A DNA stretch of 64,000 bases, taken from Dethiosulfovibrio russensis. Lineage in GTDB: Bacteria > Synergistota > Synergistia > Synergistales > Dethiosulfovibrionaceae. The DNA is taken from positions 1 to 64,000 of the forward strand of contig NZ_JAKGUG010000003.1 of NCBI RefSeq assembly GCF_021568855.1, written 5' to 3'. Positions 25,186-33,514 of the stretch are shown here, in pieces. The notes beneath the pieces are model-generated. The model worked only from the letters and a program-made list of their open reading frames with translations. It searched no databases and was not told where the DNA came from. A program made the translations under genes and the position numbers. Each line of letters starts with the position of its first letter. The first letter of the stretch is position 1.

Positions 25186-25533
25186 TTGCACGAGATGTCC
25201 CTGGTCAGCGCTATTTTGGAAAGCCTAGAAAAGATGGTGGACGAAAACGGATGGTCCTCGGTCAAATCGGTGACCCTCAGGGTGGGAGCCATGCGTCAGG
25301 TAATACCGGACGTCATGAAGTTCGCCTTCGAAGTATCGGTGAAGGGAACTCCCATGGAAGGGGCGGAACTTGCTATAATCTCGGTGCCCATAAAGTTTTC
25401 CTGCCGGGGCTGTGGAGCCCATTGGGGCGAGGAGGAACTTGGGTATCTCTGTCCTTCCTGTGGAGGGATGGAAGTGGATATGGAACAAGGAATGGAACTA
25501 GAACTGGAATCCCTGGAGGTGCAGGAACGATGA
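25186..25533 (+). CDS. hypA: Hydrogenase nickel incorporation protein HypA
   Basis: Delivers nickel to NiFe hydrogenase (or urease) together with HypB. The 115-residue protein begins MHEMSLVSAILESLEK, with the nickel ligands Met1-His2-Glu3, and carries a zinc site of two Cys pairs (CRGC and CPSC). The start is TTG 25186, fixed by the essential His2 and by GGAGGTGATC upstream. The stop overlaps hypB by 4 bases. No hydrogenase or hypCDEF genes lie in this window. Confidence 0.97.
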   Translation: MHEMSLVSAILESLEKMVDENGWSSVKSVTLRVGAMRQVIPDVMKFAFEVSVKGTPMEGAELAIISVPIKFSCRGCGAHWGEEELGYLCPSCGGMEVDMEQGMELELESLEVQER

Positions 25534-26192
25534 CTACGAAAAAAGTAGAAGTTCAACAGGCGGTTATGGCGGCGGACCTCAGCTACGCTCAGAAGATCAA
25601 GGATCGCCTGAAGGAGAAGGGAATCCTCATGGTCAATCTCATAGGCTCTCCCGGTTCCGGCAAGACCACCCTTCTGGAGAAAACCCTGGGCAAGGACGGC
25701 CTCAGAGCGGCAGTGATAGAGGGCGACGTCGCCACCGACAGGGATGCCAAGAGAATCGAGGCCACAGGTGTGCCCTCGATCCAGATAAACACCGACGGAG
25801 GTTGTCATCTCGAGGCGAACTGGGTGGACTCCACCATAGACAAGCTGCCTTTGGACGAACTGGATATAATCTTCGTCGAGAACGTGGGTAACCTGGTGTG
25901 CCCCGCCGAGTTCGACATAGGAGAGGATCACAAGGTCGCCATCTCCTCCGTGCCGGAGGGACCGGACAAACCCCTCAAGTATCCTCTGCTTTTCACCGAG
26001 GCTTCCGCCGTGGTCCTCACCAAGACGGACCTGCTGCCCTACGTGCCTTTCGACCTGGATCTCTACTGGGGCGATGTCGGTAAGATGAACCCGAAGGCGA
26101 AGCGTCTGGATATGTCCTGCGCCAAGGGAGAGGGACTGGAGGAATGGTCTCGGATCCTCCGTAGCTGGCTAGAGGAGAAAAGGAACGGATGA
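25530..26192 (+). CDS. hypB: Hydrogenase nickel incorporation GTPase HypB
   Basis: The GTPase partner of HypA in nickel insertion. The 220-residue protein has Walker A GSPGSGKT (39-46), the metal-site switch motif (GNLVCPAEFDIGE) and the guanine motif TKTDLLPY. The His-rich N-terminal nickel store seen in some HypB is lacking. The ATG at 25530 overlaps the hypA stop (ATGA); an in-frame extension upstream lies in hypA and is not coding. Its own stop overlaps the next gene by 4 bases. Confidence 0.97.
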   Translation: MTTKKVEVQQAVMAADLSYAQKIKDRLKEKGILMVNLIGSPGSGKTTLLEKTLGKDGLRAAVIEGDVATDRDAKRIEATGVPSIQINTDGGCHLEANWVDSTIDKLPLDELDIIFVENVGNLVCPAEFDIGEDHKVAISSVPEGPDKPLKYPLLFTEASAVVLTKTDLLPYVPFDLDLYWGDVGKMNPKAKRLDMSCAKGEGLEEWSRILRSWLEEKRNG

Positions 26193-28159
26193 CGAAGGAC
26201 TCTCCTGTCTTAGAGAGTCTTAATCCTCGACAGAGGGAGGCGGTCTCCTACGAGGGGACCCCTCTTCTCGTCTTGGCCGGAGCCGGAAGTGGCAAGACCA
26301 GGGTCTTGACGAGCAAGCTGGCCTGGCTGGTGGCGGAGCGGTCGGTTCCTCCCTGGCGGATCCTGGCAGTCACTTTCACCAACAAGGCTGCCCGTGAGAT
26401 GAAGGATAGAGTAGACTCCATGCTGGACGGCGGATACCCCTACGGTCAGATCTCCACCTTCCATTCCTTCGGGCTTCAGATGCTCTTCAGAAACAGAGAC
26501 GCCCTGGAGGCCCGGGGATACAGGAGAAACTTCGTTGTCTTCGACAGAGGAGACTCGCTTTCCCTGGTGAAAAAATCCATGAAGGCCATGAAGTTGGACA
26601 CCTCTCAGATGGAGCCTTCCTGGGTCCTGGAATGTATATCCAAGGCCAAGACTGCCTCGGATCCGGTTACCATGGACGGAACTATTCTGGAAGGAGATAT
26701 GGCGGAGCTCTACAGTCGCTATACCAAATCCCTGAAGGAGCAGGGTGCCTTCGATTTCGACGACCTCATCGTCATGCCGCTTCATCTCATGTCCACCGAT
26801 CGGGATATACTGAAAAAAGAGAGGGATAGACTGGACTGGATATTGGTGGACGAATACCAGGACGTGAACCGTCCCCAGTTCGCCCTCCTTCGCCTTCTGG
26901 CCGGAGACTCTCCTAACGTAATGGCTGTAGGGGATCCGGATCAGTCGATCTACGGATGGAGAGGGGCGGACATGTCGGTTATCCTTGGATTCGAACGGCA
27001 CTTTCCCGGATCGAAGGTGATCCTCCTGGAGCAGAACTACAGATCGACCGAGACCATACTGGACGCAGCCAACTCCGTGATAGGCAACAACGTAAACCGT
27101 CCGGAAAAGAGGCTCTGGACAGCCCGTTCCGGAGGAGAGCCTATAAACGTCGTGACCTTGGGGGACGAGCGTTCCGAGGCACGTTACGTTTCCGACGTGG
27201 TCGAGGAGCTGTTGTCCCTCGGATACCGCTACACCGACATGGCGGTGCTTTACAGAATGAACGCTCTTAGCAGAAACTTCGAACAGGAGTTCGTAAAAAG
27301 GGGGATCCCTTACAGAGTCGTCAAGGGCACCGCTTTCTACGACAGAAAAGAGATAAAAGACGCCATCTCCTACCTTCGTCTAGCAGTAAACCCCAGAGAC
27401 GCCAGCGCTTTGGCAAGGGTGGCCAACGTGCCCCCGAGAGGACTGGGCGCAAAGGGATTGGAGTCGGTGGAAAACTACCTCTCGACCCACGCCGCCGAGG
27501 CCAGGACGACCTGGTGTCGCATAGCGGACGGAGGTTGCGGTCTCAGGGGAAAGGGCGATAAGGGCATAAGGGATTTGGCCCGGCATATGATATCGCTGAT
27601 AGACATAGGCTCCGACTTGAACCGTGCCGTTGAGTATATAATGGACGTTATAGGCTACGGATCCTACCTGGAGAAGGGGTACCCCGATCAATTCGAGGAG
27701 CGCAGGGAGAACGTTATGGAGCTTACCTCCATATCTCCCGGATCCGAGAGCCTGGAGGACGTCCTGGCCGAGATAGCCCTTTATACCGACCAAGAGGTAG
27801 ACGACATACCGGATGGTATCAGCCTGTCCTCTCTCCACGCCGCCAAGGGGCTGGAATTCCCGGTAGTTTTCGTGGTTGGAATGGAGGATGGAATCTTTCC
27901 TCACGGAAGATCCCTGGATGGAGGAAGAGACGAACTGGAGGAGGAACGAAGGCTTTGTTACGTCGGAATGACCAGAGCCGAAGAGAGGCTATATCTGACC
28001 TCGTCTCGGTTTCGGCGTCTTTTCGGTTCCGTGATGAATAACGACGTTTCCAGATTCATATGGGAGATACCCGAGAACTACCGGGTCGTAGAGAGCAGAG
28101 CAGGGGAGGGACCTAATCATGTTCGTTTTGGGAATTACCGGGGATATCGGCGCCGGTAA
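26189..28159 (+). CDS. UvrD/PcrA/Rep-family superfamily 1 DNA helicase
   Basis: ATP-driven 3'-5' unwinding in repair and replication restart. The 656-residue protein begins LNPRQREAVSYEGTPLLVLA and shows all main motifs: Walker A GAGSGKT (31-37), TFTNKAAREM, DEYQDVNRPQ, VGDPDQSIYGWRGAD, LEQNYRSTETIL and LHAAKGLEFPVVFVVGMEDG. It is shorter than E. coli UvrD (720) at the C-terminus, lacking the RNA-polymerase-binding tail. The ATG overlaps hypB (ATGA). The 3' 41 bases overlap coaE. Confidence 0.95.
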   Translation: MTKDSPVLESLNPRQREAVSYEGTPLLVLAGAGSGKTRVLTSKLAWLVAERSVPPWRILAVTFTNKAAREMKDRVDSMLDGGYPYGQISTFHSFGLQMLFRNRDALEARGYRRNFVVFDRGDSLSLVKKSMKAMKLDTSQMEPSWVLECISKAKTASDPVTMDGTILEGDMAELYSRYTKSLKEQGAFDFDDLIVMPLHLMSTDRDILKKERDRLDWILVDEYQDVNRPQFALLRLLAGDSPNVMAVGDPDQSIYGWRGADMSVILGFERHFPGSKVILLEQNYRSTETILDAANSVIGNNVNRPEKRLWTARSGGEPINVVTLGDERSEARYVSDVVEELLSLGYRYTDMAVLYRMNALSRNFEQEFVKRGIPYRVVKGTAFYDRKEIKDAISYLRLAVNPRDASALARVANVPPRGLGAKGLESVENYLSTHAAEARTTWCRIADGGCGLRGKGDKGIRDLARHMISLIDIGSDLNRAVEYIMDVIGYGSYLEKGYPDQFEERRENVMELTSISPGSESLEDVLAEIALYTDQEVDDIPDGISLSSLHAAKGLEFPVVFVVGMEDGIFPHGRSLDGGRDELEEERRLCYVGMTRAEERLYLTSSRFRRLFGSVMNNDVSRFIWEIPENYRVVESRAGEGPNHVRFGNYRGYRRR

Positions 28160-29003
28160 GTCCACAGTGGCCTCCATCTTGGGCAACATGGGTGCCAGGG
28201 TCATAGACGCGGATCAAATAGTCCGTAGACTTTGGAACCACAGGGAGCTGGTGGACGCGGCCCGAGACAGATGGGGCGACTCCGTCTTGAACGAAGACGG
28301 AAAAATCTCCCCCTCCGCAGTCGCGGAGCGTTTTTTCGGAGAAGAGAAGGAATATCGTTGGCTTTGCCGACTAATCCATCCCATGGTCCGAAGCGAGATG
28401 GCCTCCGGGCTTTCGGCGGAACGGGGCTGGGTGGTGGTGGAGATCCCCTTGCTTTTCGAGTCCGACGTTCCCTATTGGTGCGATATGACCCTTTACGTGA
28501 CGGCGTCTCCGGAAAACAGGGTAGCGAGAAACTCTTCAAGAGGCCTGAACGGAGACGAGCTGGACAGGAGAGAGAAGTTCCTCATATCCTCTGAGGAGAA
28601 GAAATCAATGGCGGATCTGGTGGTCACTAACGACGGATCCCTGGATGAACTGAAGGATATCCTGAGGTCCCACGGCGAGAAGATGCTTCGGATGTCGTCC
28701 ATATGTACGGTCAAGATCCAATGCGCCTTCAAAAAACAGGCCAGACAGCTTATATCGGGCATCCTCGGCAAAAAACTGGCCTACCAGGCCAACCTTGCCT
28801 CTCTGGAGACGGCCTATTCCAGATACGACCAGTTCCTCACGGACAACTGGGAGGTCCAATTCTACACCCTGGCACCTCTGGTGCCGGAGATATCTCGAGT
28901 GGCTTCGGAGATCATAAAGAAGGAACCGACACCTCTCGCCGTAGCCGATGTCCTGAGGGCCAGCTTGTCTTTCAGAGAGGCCCTCTGTGAGGCCTGTCTT
29001 TGA
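28119..29003 (+). CDS. coaE: Dephospho-CoA kinase fused to a CutA1-like domain
   Basis: Residues 1-190 are CoaE, the last step of CoA synthesis: P-loop GITGDIGAGKST (5-16), DADQIVRRLW, and the lid and base part VVVEIPLLFESDVP. Residues about 195-280 match CutA1: CTVKIQCAFKKQARQLISGI, KLAYQANLASLETAYSR, then WEVQFYTLAPLVPEI. CutA1 forms trimers and is linked to metal tolerance, but here the His of the usual HPY motif is missing (KKEPT). ATG 28119 follows GGGGAGGGACC inside the helicase gene, overlapping by 41 bases. The stop overlaps the next TTG start. The fusion has no break or frameshift. Confidence 0.85.
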   Translation: MFVLGITGDIGAGKSTVASILGNMGARVIDADQIVRRLWNHRELVDAARDRWGDSVLNEDGKISPSAVAERFFGEEKEYRWLCRLIHPMVRSEMASGLSAERGWVVVEIPLLFESDVPYWCDMTLYVTASPENRVARNSSRGLNGDELDRREKFLISSEEKKSMADLVVTNDGSLDELKDILRSHGEKMLRMSSICTVKIQCAFKKQARQLISGILGKKLAYQANLASLETAYSRYDQFLTDNWEVQFYTLAPLVPEISRVASEIIKKEPTPLAVADVLRASLSFREALCEACL

Positions 29004-31630
29004 AGGTTATCACCAGTCACGTCGGCAGCGACTTCGACTCACTCGCCAGCATGATCGCCGCCGGGAAACTATATCCCGACGGCGTTCCGTGTTTTTCCGG
29101 ATCGGCTGAACGAAACGTCAGGGATTTTCTGAAAAGACATCGCGACCGGTGGACCGTCCTGACCCCAAGAAAAATCAGAATGGACGAGGTAACCCAGCTG
29201 ATAGTCGTCGACACCAGGTCCGTTCGGAGACTGGGCGTCCTCGCCCCTCTGGCGGGACGTCCGGAAGTGGACGTCCACGTATACGATCATCATCCGCCCT
29301 GTTCCGACGAGATAGACGCATCCAAAAAGGTAATAGAGCCTGTGGGGGCGGCGGTCACCCTCATACTCGAGGAGGTGCTCCGCAGGGGGATAGCTCCGAC
29401 TCCCCACGAGGCCACCCTTTTCGCCCTTGGCATATACGAGGACACCGGGGGCCTCATATTCGGCGGAACCACCAAACGGGACTACGAGATGATGTGTCGC
29501 ATGAGGGAATACGGCGCGGATTTCACCCTCATCCCCTCCGCTATAGAGATGGGGCTTTCCGCCTCGGAGCGCAGCATGATGGATAAGTTGGTGGAGAACG
29601 CCTGGGAGAGGTATATCGCCGGTGCTAGAGTTGTCTTCACCATGGCGGCGGTCGACACCTACATCGAGGGACTGTCCCTGTTCGTCCATCGTCTTCGCGA
29701 TTTTTTCAGCGCCGACGTAGTCCTGTCCGCCGTGAGGATGGAGGGGCGCACCTACGTTGTCGGCAGAAGCAAACAGAACGTTCTCGACGTGTCATCTCTG
29801 CTTAAACCTCTGGGCGGAGGAGGCCATCCCCAGGCTGCGTCCGCTACGGTAAGCGACAGGAGCCCTCAGAGGATTCTCCTGTCTCTCGAAAACAAGGTCG
29901 AGGAGCTTATAACCCCGGTTATGACCGTGTCGGGGATAATGACCAGCCCCGTCATGGCGGTGGACGAGGACAGCTCTGTAAACGACGCCTACAGGATAAT
30001 GCTTCGCTACGGTCACTCCGCTCTTCCCGTTACCAGGCGTGGAGATCTGATAGGTCTTATAACCAGAAAGGACCTGGACAAGGCTCAGCTACACGGATAC
30101 GGAGAGGCCATGGTGGGGGAGTTCATGACGGAAGGGGTCATAACCGTCTCCTCTCAGGCCTCCATAGAGGAAGCCCATCGATCCATGGTAACCCACAACA
30201 TCGGCAGACTGCCGGTGGTGCGTAACGGAGATCTGATAGGAATAGTCACCAGAACCGACCTTTTGAGGGCTCTCTACCCCGCATCTATGCCCATGGAGGA
30301 AAGGCAGATAGCCCCGGATTACCCTTGGACCGAGCCTATGGAACGTCTGTTGGACAAGGGGCTTTCCTGCTCCGACAGAGAACTGCTTAAAACGATGGGG
30401 CGCAGGGCCCACGATATGGGAATGGCCGCCTATGTCGTAGGAGGTGTCGTGAGAGATCTACTGCTCGATCGACCCGTCACGGATCTTGACGTTGTGGTGG
30501 AGGGCGACGCCACCGGCTTCATAAAATCCTGGGAGAGAGACGGTGCCGACGTATCGCTTCACGGTCGCTTCAAAACCGGCACGATCGCCTTTCCGGACGG
30601 AAGAAAGGTGGACGTCGCCACTGCCAGGAGGGAGTTTTACGAATTCCCCACGGCTCAGCCGACCGTCTCCAGCGACTCACTGAAACACGATCTCTACAGG
30701 AGGGATTTTACAGTCAACGCCATGGCTCTCTCCATCGGAGGGGAGACTTGGGGAACCCTGATAGACTACTTTGGCGGAAGGCGAGATATCCTGTCTCGTA
30801 AGCTGAGAACCCTGCACAACCTCAGCTTTGTTGAGGACCCGACCAGAATCTTTAGAGGAGTCAGGCTCGAGCAGAGGCTCGGTTTCGACCTGGACGATAA
30901 CGCTCTCAGAACGATGAAAAACTGCGTGAGAGGCGGCTTGTTTGGCGGGCTCTCCGGGTTTCGTTTGAGATCGGAGCTGGAGATATCATTGAAGGAGCCC
31001 AGACCCTGGCCCATAGTCAAGAGAATGGCCGAACTGGGACTCTGGGAGCCCCTCTTTCCAGGAATACACCTGGGCAACAGGGTAGCCAGAACTCTGCGTC
31101 GTCTCTCCGTAGCGAGAGGTAGAATGGCCAAGGAGTTGATCCCCCTGGGAGACGACCTATGGATAGCCCCTCTGGCCGCCTTGCTCCAAGAGGGGCCGGA
31201 CGACCTGTGGCCCAGGGTTGCCGATAGATTGAACCTGGGTGCCAGGGAGAGATCTCTTCTTCGGATGAGCGTTGACGGATTGGGAGGGGCGGAGGAAGCC
31301 ATAGGAGGCCGGTCTTCCAGAAGAAACTCGGAGATAGTGACCTTTCTGAGGGACGTCTCTCCGGTGGTAGCCCTCTATTGGGCTCTTTCCACCGCTCGTT
31401 GGCGTTTCAGGAGAAGGATACTGCTGTATCTGACCAGGTTAATCAAGGTGAAGCCCATGTTGTCCGGAAGCGATATATTGGCCATGGGATATTCGGAAGG
31501 GCCTCACGTCGGAAAAATCCTGGACTCGCTGCTTCTGGCCAGGCTGGACGGAACTGTCGATACCAGGGACGATGAAATCGCCTGGGTAACTCGAAATTTT
31601 AAAAGAGAAGTAGAGATGGAAGGGAGATAA
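29000..31630 (+). CDS. DHH phosphoesterase - CBS pair - tRNA nucleotidyltransferase fusion
   Basis: An 876-residue protein of three modules. Residues 1-310 form a DHH/DHHA1 phosphoesterase (SHVGSDFDSLASM, DHH at 96-98, and GGGGHPQAASAT). About 315-435 hold two CBS domains (IMTSPVMAVDEDSSVND and FMTEGVITVSSQASIEEA), which may bind adenylates. From about 470 on is a class II nucleotidyltransferase (YVVGGVVRDLL, LDVVVEGDA, RDFTVNAMALSI, DPTRIFRGVR) that adds C or A to tRNA 3' ends. Such fusions are known from Aquifex, Geobacter and others as A-adding or CCA-adding enzymes. The start is TTG 29000, overlapping the coaE stop. Confidence 0.93.
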   Translation: MKVITSHVGSDFDSLASMIAAGKLYPDGVPCFSGSAERNVRDFLKRHRDRWTVLTPRKIRMDEVTQLIVVDTRSVRRLGVLAPLAGRPEVDVHVYDHHPPCSDEIDASKKVIEPVGAAVTLILEEVLRRGIAPTPHEATLFALGIYEDTGGLIFGGTTKRDYEMMCRMREYGADFTLIPSAIEMGLSASERSMMDKLVENAWERYIAGARVVFTMAAVDTYIEGLSLFVHRLRDFFSADVVLSAVRMEGRTYVVGRSKQNVLDVSSLLKPLGGGGHPQAASATVSDRSPQRILLSLENKVEELITPVMTVSGIMTSPVMAVDEDSSVNDAYRIMLRYGHSALPVTRRGDLIGLITRKDLDKAQLHGYGEAMVGEFMTEGVITVSSQASIEEAHRSMVTHNIGRLPVVRNGDLIGIVTRTDLLRALYPASMPMEERQIAPDYPWTEPMERLLDKGLSCSDRELLKTMGRRAHDMGMAAYVVGGVVRDLLLDRPVTDLDVVVEGDATGFIKSWERDGADVSLHGRFKTGTIAFPDGRKVDVATARREFYEFPTAQPTVSSDSLKHDLYRRDFTVNAMALSIGGETWGTLIDYFGGRRDILSRKLRTLHNLSFVEDPTRIFRGVRLEQRLGFDLDDNALRTMKNCVRGGLFGGLSGFRLRSELEISLKEPRPWPIVKRMAELGLWEPLFPGIHLGNRVARTLRRLSVARGRMAKELIPLGDDLWIAPLAALLQEGPDDLWPRVADRLNLGARERSLLRMSVDGLGGAEEAIGGRSSRRNSEIVTFLRDVSPVVALYWALSTARWRFRRRILLYLTRLIKVKPMLSGSDILAMGYSEGPHVGKILDSLLLARLDGTVDTRDDEIAWVTRNFKREVEMEGR

Positions 31631-31634
31631 CCAT

Positions 31635-32237
31635 ATGTCTGGACAAATCGCCGATATACTTCTGGCCCTGCCTGCCGTGCTCTGGGCCATATCCTTTCAC
31701 GAATTCTGCCATGGTTGGGTGGCCTATCAGCTGGGAGACCCTACTGCCAGAGATGCAGGCAGACTTACGTTGAACCCCTTGGCCCACTTCGACGTCATAG
31801 GGGCCATAATGTTGCTGTTGTTCCATTTTGGATGGGCCAAGCCTGTTCCCATCGACCCACGTTACTTCGGCAAGCCAAGGAGGGACATGGTGCTGGTCTC
31901 GGTGGCAGGGGTGGCGGGAAACATCTTCACCGCTTTTGTCGTAGGTCTGATACTGCGTTTCTTTCCCGGTCCCTTCATGGCCAGCCCCGCTCTCGGAAGG
32001 GTCATGATATTGATGGTCTACGTAAACGTGGGGCTTGCGGTGTTCAACCTCATCCCCATTCCCCCTCTGGACGGATCGAAGCTGATCTACCCCCTTCTTC
32101 CCCGATCCTGGATGAAAGGCTGGTTCTACCTTGAGAGGTACGGAATGATAGTGTTGTTGCTTTTGGTCGCCGTCGGTGCAATCGGGGCAATAATGCGCCC
32201 CGTCATGTACCTTTTTTTGAGACTTATACTGGCTTGA
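31635..32237 (+). CDS. Site-2 protease family (M50) membrane metalloprotease
   Basis: A 200-residue protein with about five membrane segments. The zinc site is HEFCH (His22, Glu23, His26) in the first segment, with the third ligand in NLIPIPPLDGSKL near residue 140. It lacks PDZ and CBS domains, as in the short YwhC/Rip3-like group. Substrate unknown. ATG 31635 lies four bases after the preceding stop, so it belongs to the same run of genes. Confidence 0.92.
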   Translation: MSGQIADILLALPAVLWAISFHEFCHGWVAYQLGDPTARDAGRLTLNPLAHFDVIGAIMLLLFHFGWAKPVPIDPRYFGKPRRDMVLVSVAGVAGNIFTAFVVGLILRFFPGPFMASPALGRVMILMVYVNVGLAVFNLIPIPPLDGSKLIYPLLPRSWMKGWFYLERYGMIVLLLLVAVGAIGAIMRPVMYLFLRLILA

Positions 32238-32246
32238 GGTGAATCT

Positions 32247-33038
32247 ATGAGATTATTCGTTACCAACGATGACGGAGTTTACGCTCCTGGAATAGCGGCT
32301 CTGGCCAAGGCCCTTAAAGCTGGAGGTCACCTCGCGACAGTGGTGGCTCCCGATAGAGAGAGAAGTTCCGTAGGGCACGCCATAACCCTGACCAGACCTT
32401 TGAGAGTCTGGTCCGTGGTCAGCGACCTTTACCCCCATGATCTGGACGTCCACGCCTGCGACGGAACCCCCTCGGACTGCGTGGTACTGGGGGTGGACGA
32501 GGTATCCTCCGGCACGGATATAGTCATATCCGGGATAAACAACGGTCCCAACCTGGGAGACGACATAACCTATTCCGGTACGGTCTCAGCCGCGATGGAG
32601 GGATCCATCATGGGGTACCCATCGGTGGCAGTGTCGCTGAACTGTTCCAGAGGAGACGAAGAGCTCCATTACGATGCTGCCGCGGCGGTAGTGGTCCGTT
32701 TGGTCGATTGGCTTTCCCATAACCCCATGACGGACGACATAGTTCTGAACGTAAACGTACCGAACCTGCCTCTGACCATGATGAAGGGGTTGAAGGTTAC
32801 CCATAAGGGAGTCAGGGTTTACGCCGATAAGGTCACCAAACTACAGGATCCCTTCGGACGCACCTACTATTGGGTGGCCGGTAAACCGGAGGACGACCTG
32901 GTGGAGGGCAGCGACGTATGGGCGGTGGCTCACGGCTATGTCTCCATAACCCCTATACACATGGACATGACCCATTACGGCACCTTGGATACTCTAAGAT
33001 CCGGAGGTTTGGAGAAGACGAGAATTTCCGAGGATTGA
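32247..33038 (+). CDS. surE: 5'/3'-nucleotidase SurE
   Basis: Metal-dependent phosphatase for nucleoside monophosphates, in stationary-phase survival. The 263-residue protein starts MRLFVTNDDGVYAPGI with the metal-binding Asp-Asp (residues 8-9) and has the conserved SSVGHAITLTRPLR and ISGINNGPNLGDDITYSGTV, with the metal Asn. ATG 32247 follows TTGAGGTG. It is the last gene of the run from hypA. Confidence 0.96.
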   Translation: MRLFVTNDDGVYAPGIAALAKALKAGGHLATVVAPDRERSSVGHAITLTRPLRVWSVVSDLYPHDLDVHACDGTPSDCVVLGVDEVSSGTDIVISGINNGPNLGDDITYSGTVSAAMEGSIMGYPSVAVSLNCSRGDEELHYDAAAAVVVRLVDWLSHNPMTDDIVLNVNVPNLPLTMMKGLKVTHKGVRVYADKVTKLQDPFGRTYYWVAGKPEDDLVEGSDVWAVAHGYVSITPIHMDMTHYGTLDTLRSGGLEKTRISED

Positions 33039-33052
33039 GAGGATAAAAAAGT

Positions 33053-33127
33053 GGCGATGGGGGGGATCCCATCGCCTGGGGTGGTGGATTTTGGAGGGTT
33101 CCACAAAACGTCCGCTTCTTGCGGACG
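33053..33127 (+). terminator. Two hairpins after surE
   Basis: GGCGATGGG/CCCATCGCC (33053-33076) and CGTCCGC/GCGGACG (33109-33127, loop TTCTT) lie in tandem after the surE stop. Neither is followed by a clear T-run. Together they probably end the hypA-surE transcript. Confidence 0.45.
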
Positions 33128-33222
33128 ACTACATAATAGCATCGGCCCCCTTTATGTCGATATAGGGAAAACCCCCTAATTTACTCCGTGCCTTTGGATC
33201 CATAAAGTCGAGCGTCCCGTCC

Positions 33223-33250
33223 TTGACATAGTTATGTCGCTGCTGTAAAG
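33223..33250 (+). promoter_or_regulatory. Promoter of the threonine operon
   Basis: A consensus TTGACA (33223-33228) and TGTAAA (33245-33250) with a 16-base spacer, and TG before the -10. The start would be near 33257, at the 5' edge of the T-box leader. Confidence 0.7.
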
Positions 33251-33256
33251 TACTTT

Positions 33257-33490
33257 ATCAACCAAATCGGAATAAAGCGATGAAGAGAGCCAGTACCGAT
33301 CGAAACCGGTCTCAGAGAGGGGAGCTCGTGGGCTGAAAAGCTTCCCGGCAAGGACTTTCGGGAATACCACCTCGGAGCTTGTTATGTACTTCTTTAGAGA
33401 GCCGGTTTTTACCGGAACTGGAGTGGAACCGCGGCCGGACTCGGTCGTCTCCAGGCATTGGGCCTGTTGAGACGATCGGGTCCGGTTTTA
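33257..33490 (+). promoter_or_regulatory. T-box leader, threonine-specific
   Basis: A tRNA-sensing antitermination leader. The T-box sequence GGAGTGGAACCGCGG is at 33421-33435. The stem I 5' part AGAGAGCCAGTACCG (33285-33299) carries the AGTA element. The specifier lies in GGGAATACCACC, with ACC (Thr) at 33367-33369. The terminator is CCGGACTCGGTCGTCTC (33436-33452) pairing fully, with two G-U pairs, to GAGACGATCGGGTCCGG (33470-33486), followed by TTTT. Uncharged tRNA-Thr should favour the antiterminator and turn on thrC-thrB. The ACC frame agrees with the genes downstream; TAC (Tyr) is the only close alternative. Confidence 0.9.
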
Positions 33491-33514
33491 CTTTATCTAG
33501 AGGAGGTCTTTTTC

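Noticed and set aside
33176-33370. 64-codon minus-strand frame in the thr leader
   Set aside because: It lies over the promoter and T-box stem I and has no ribosome site or conservation pattern.
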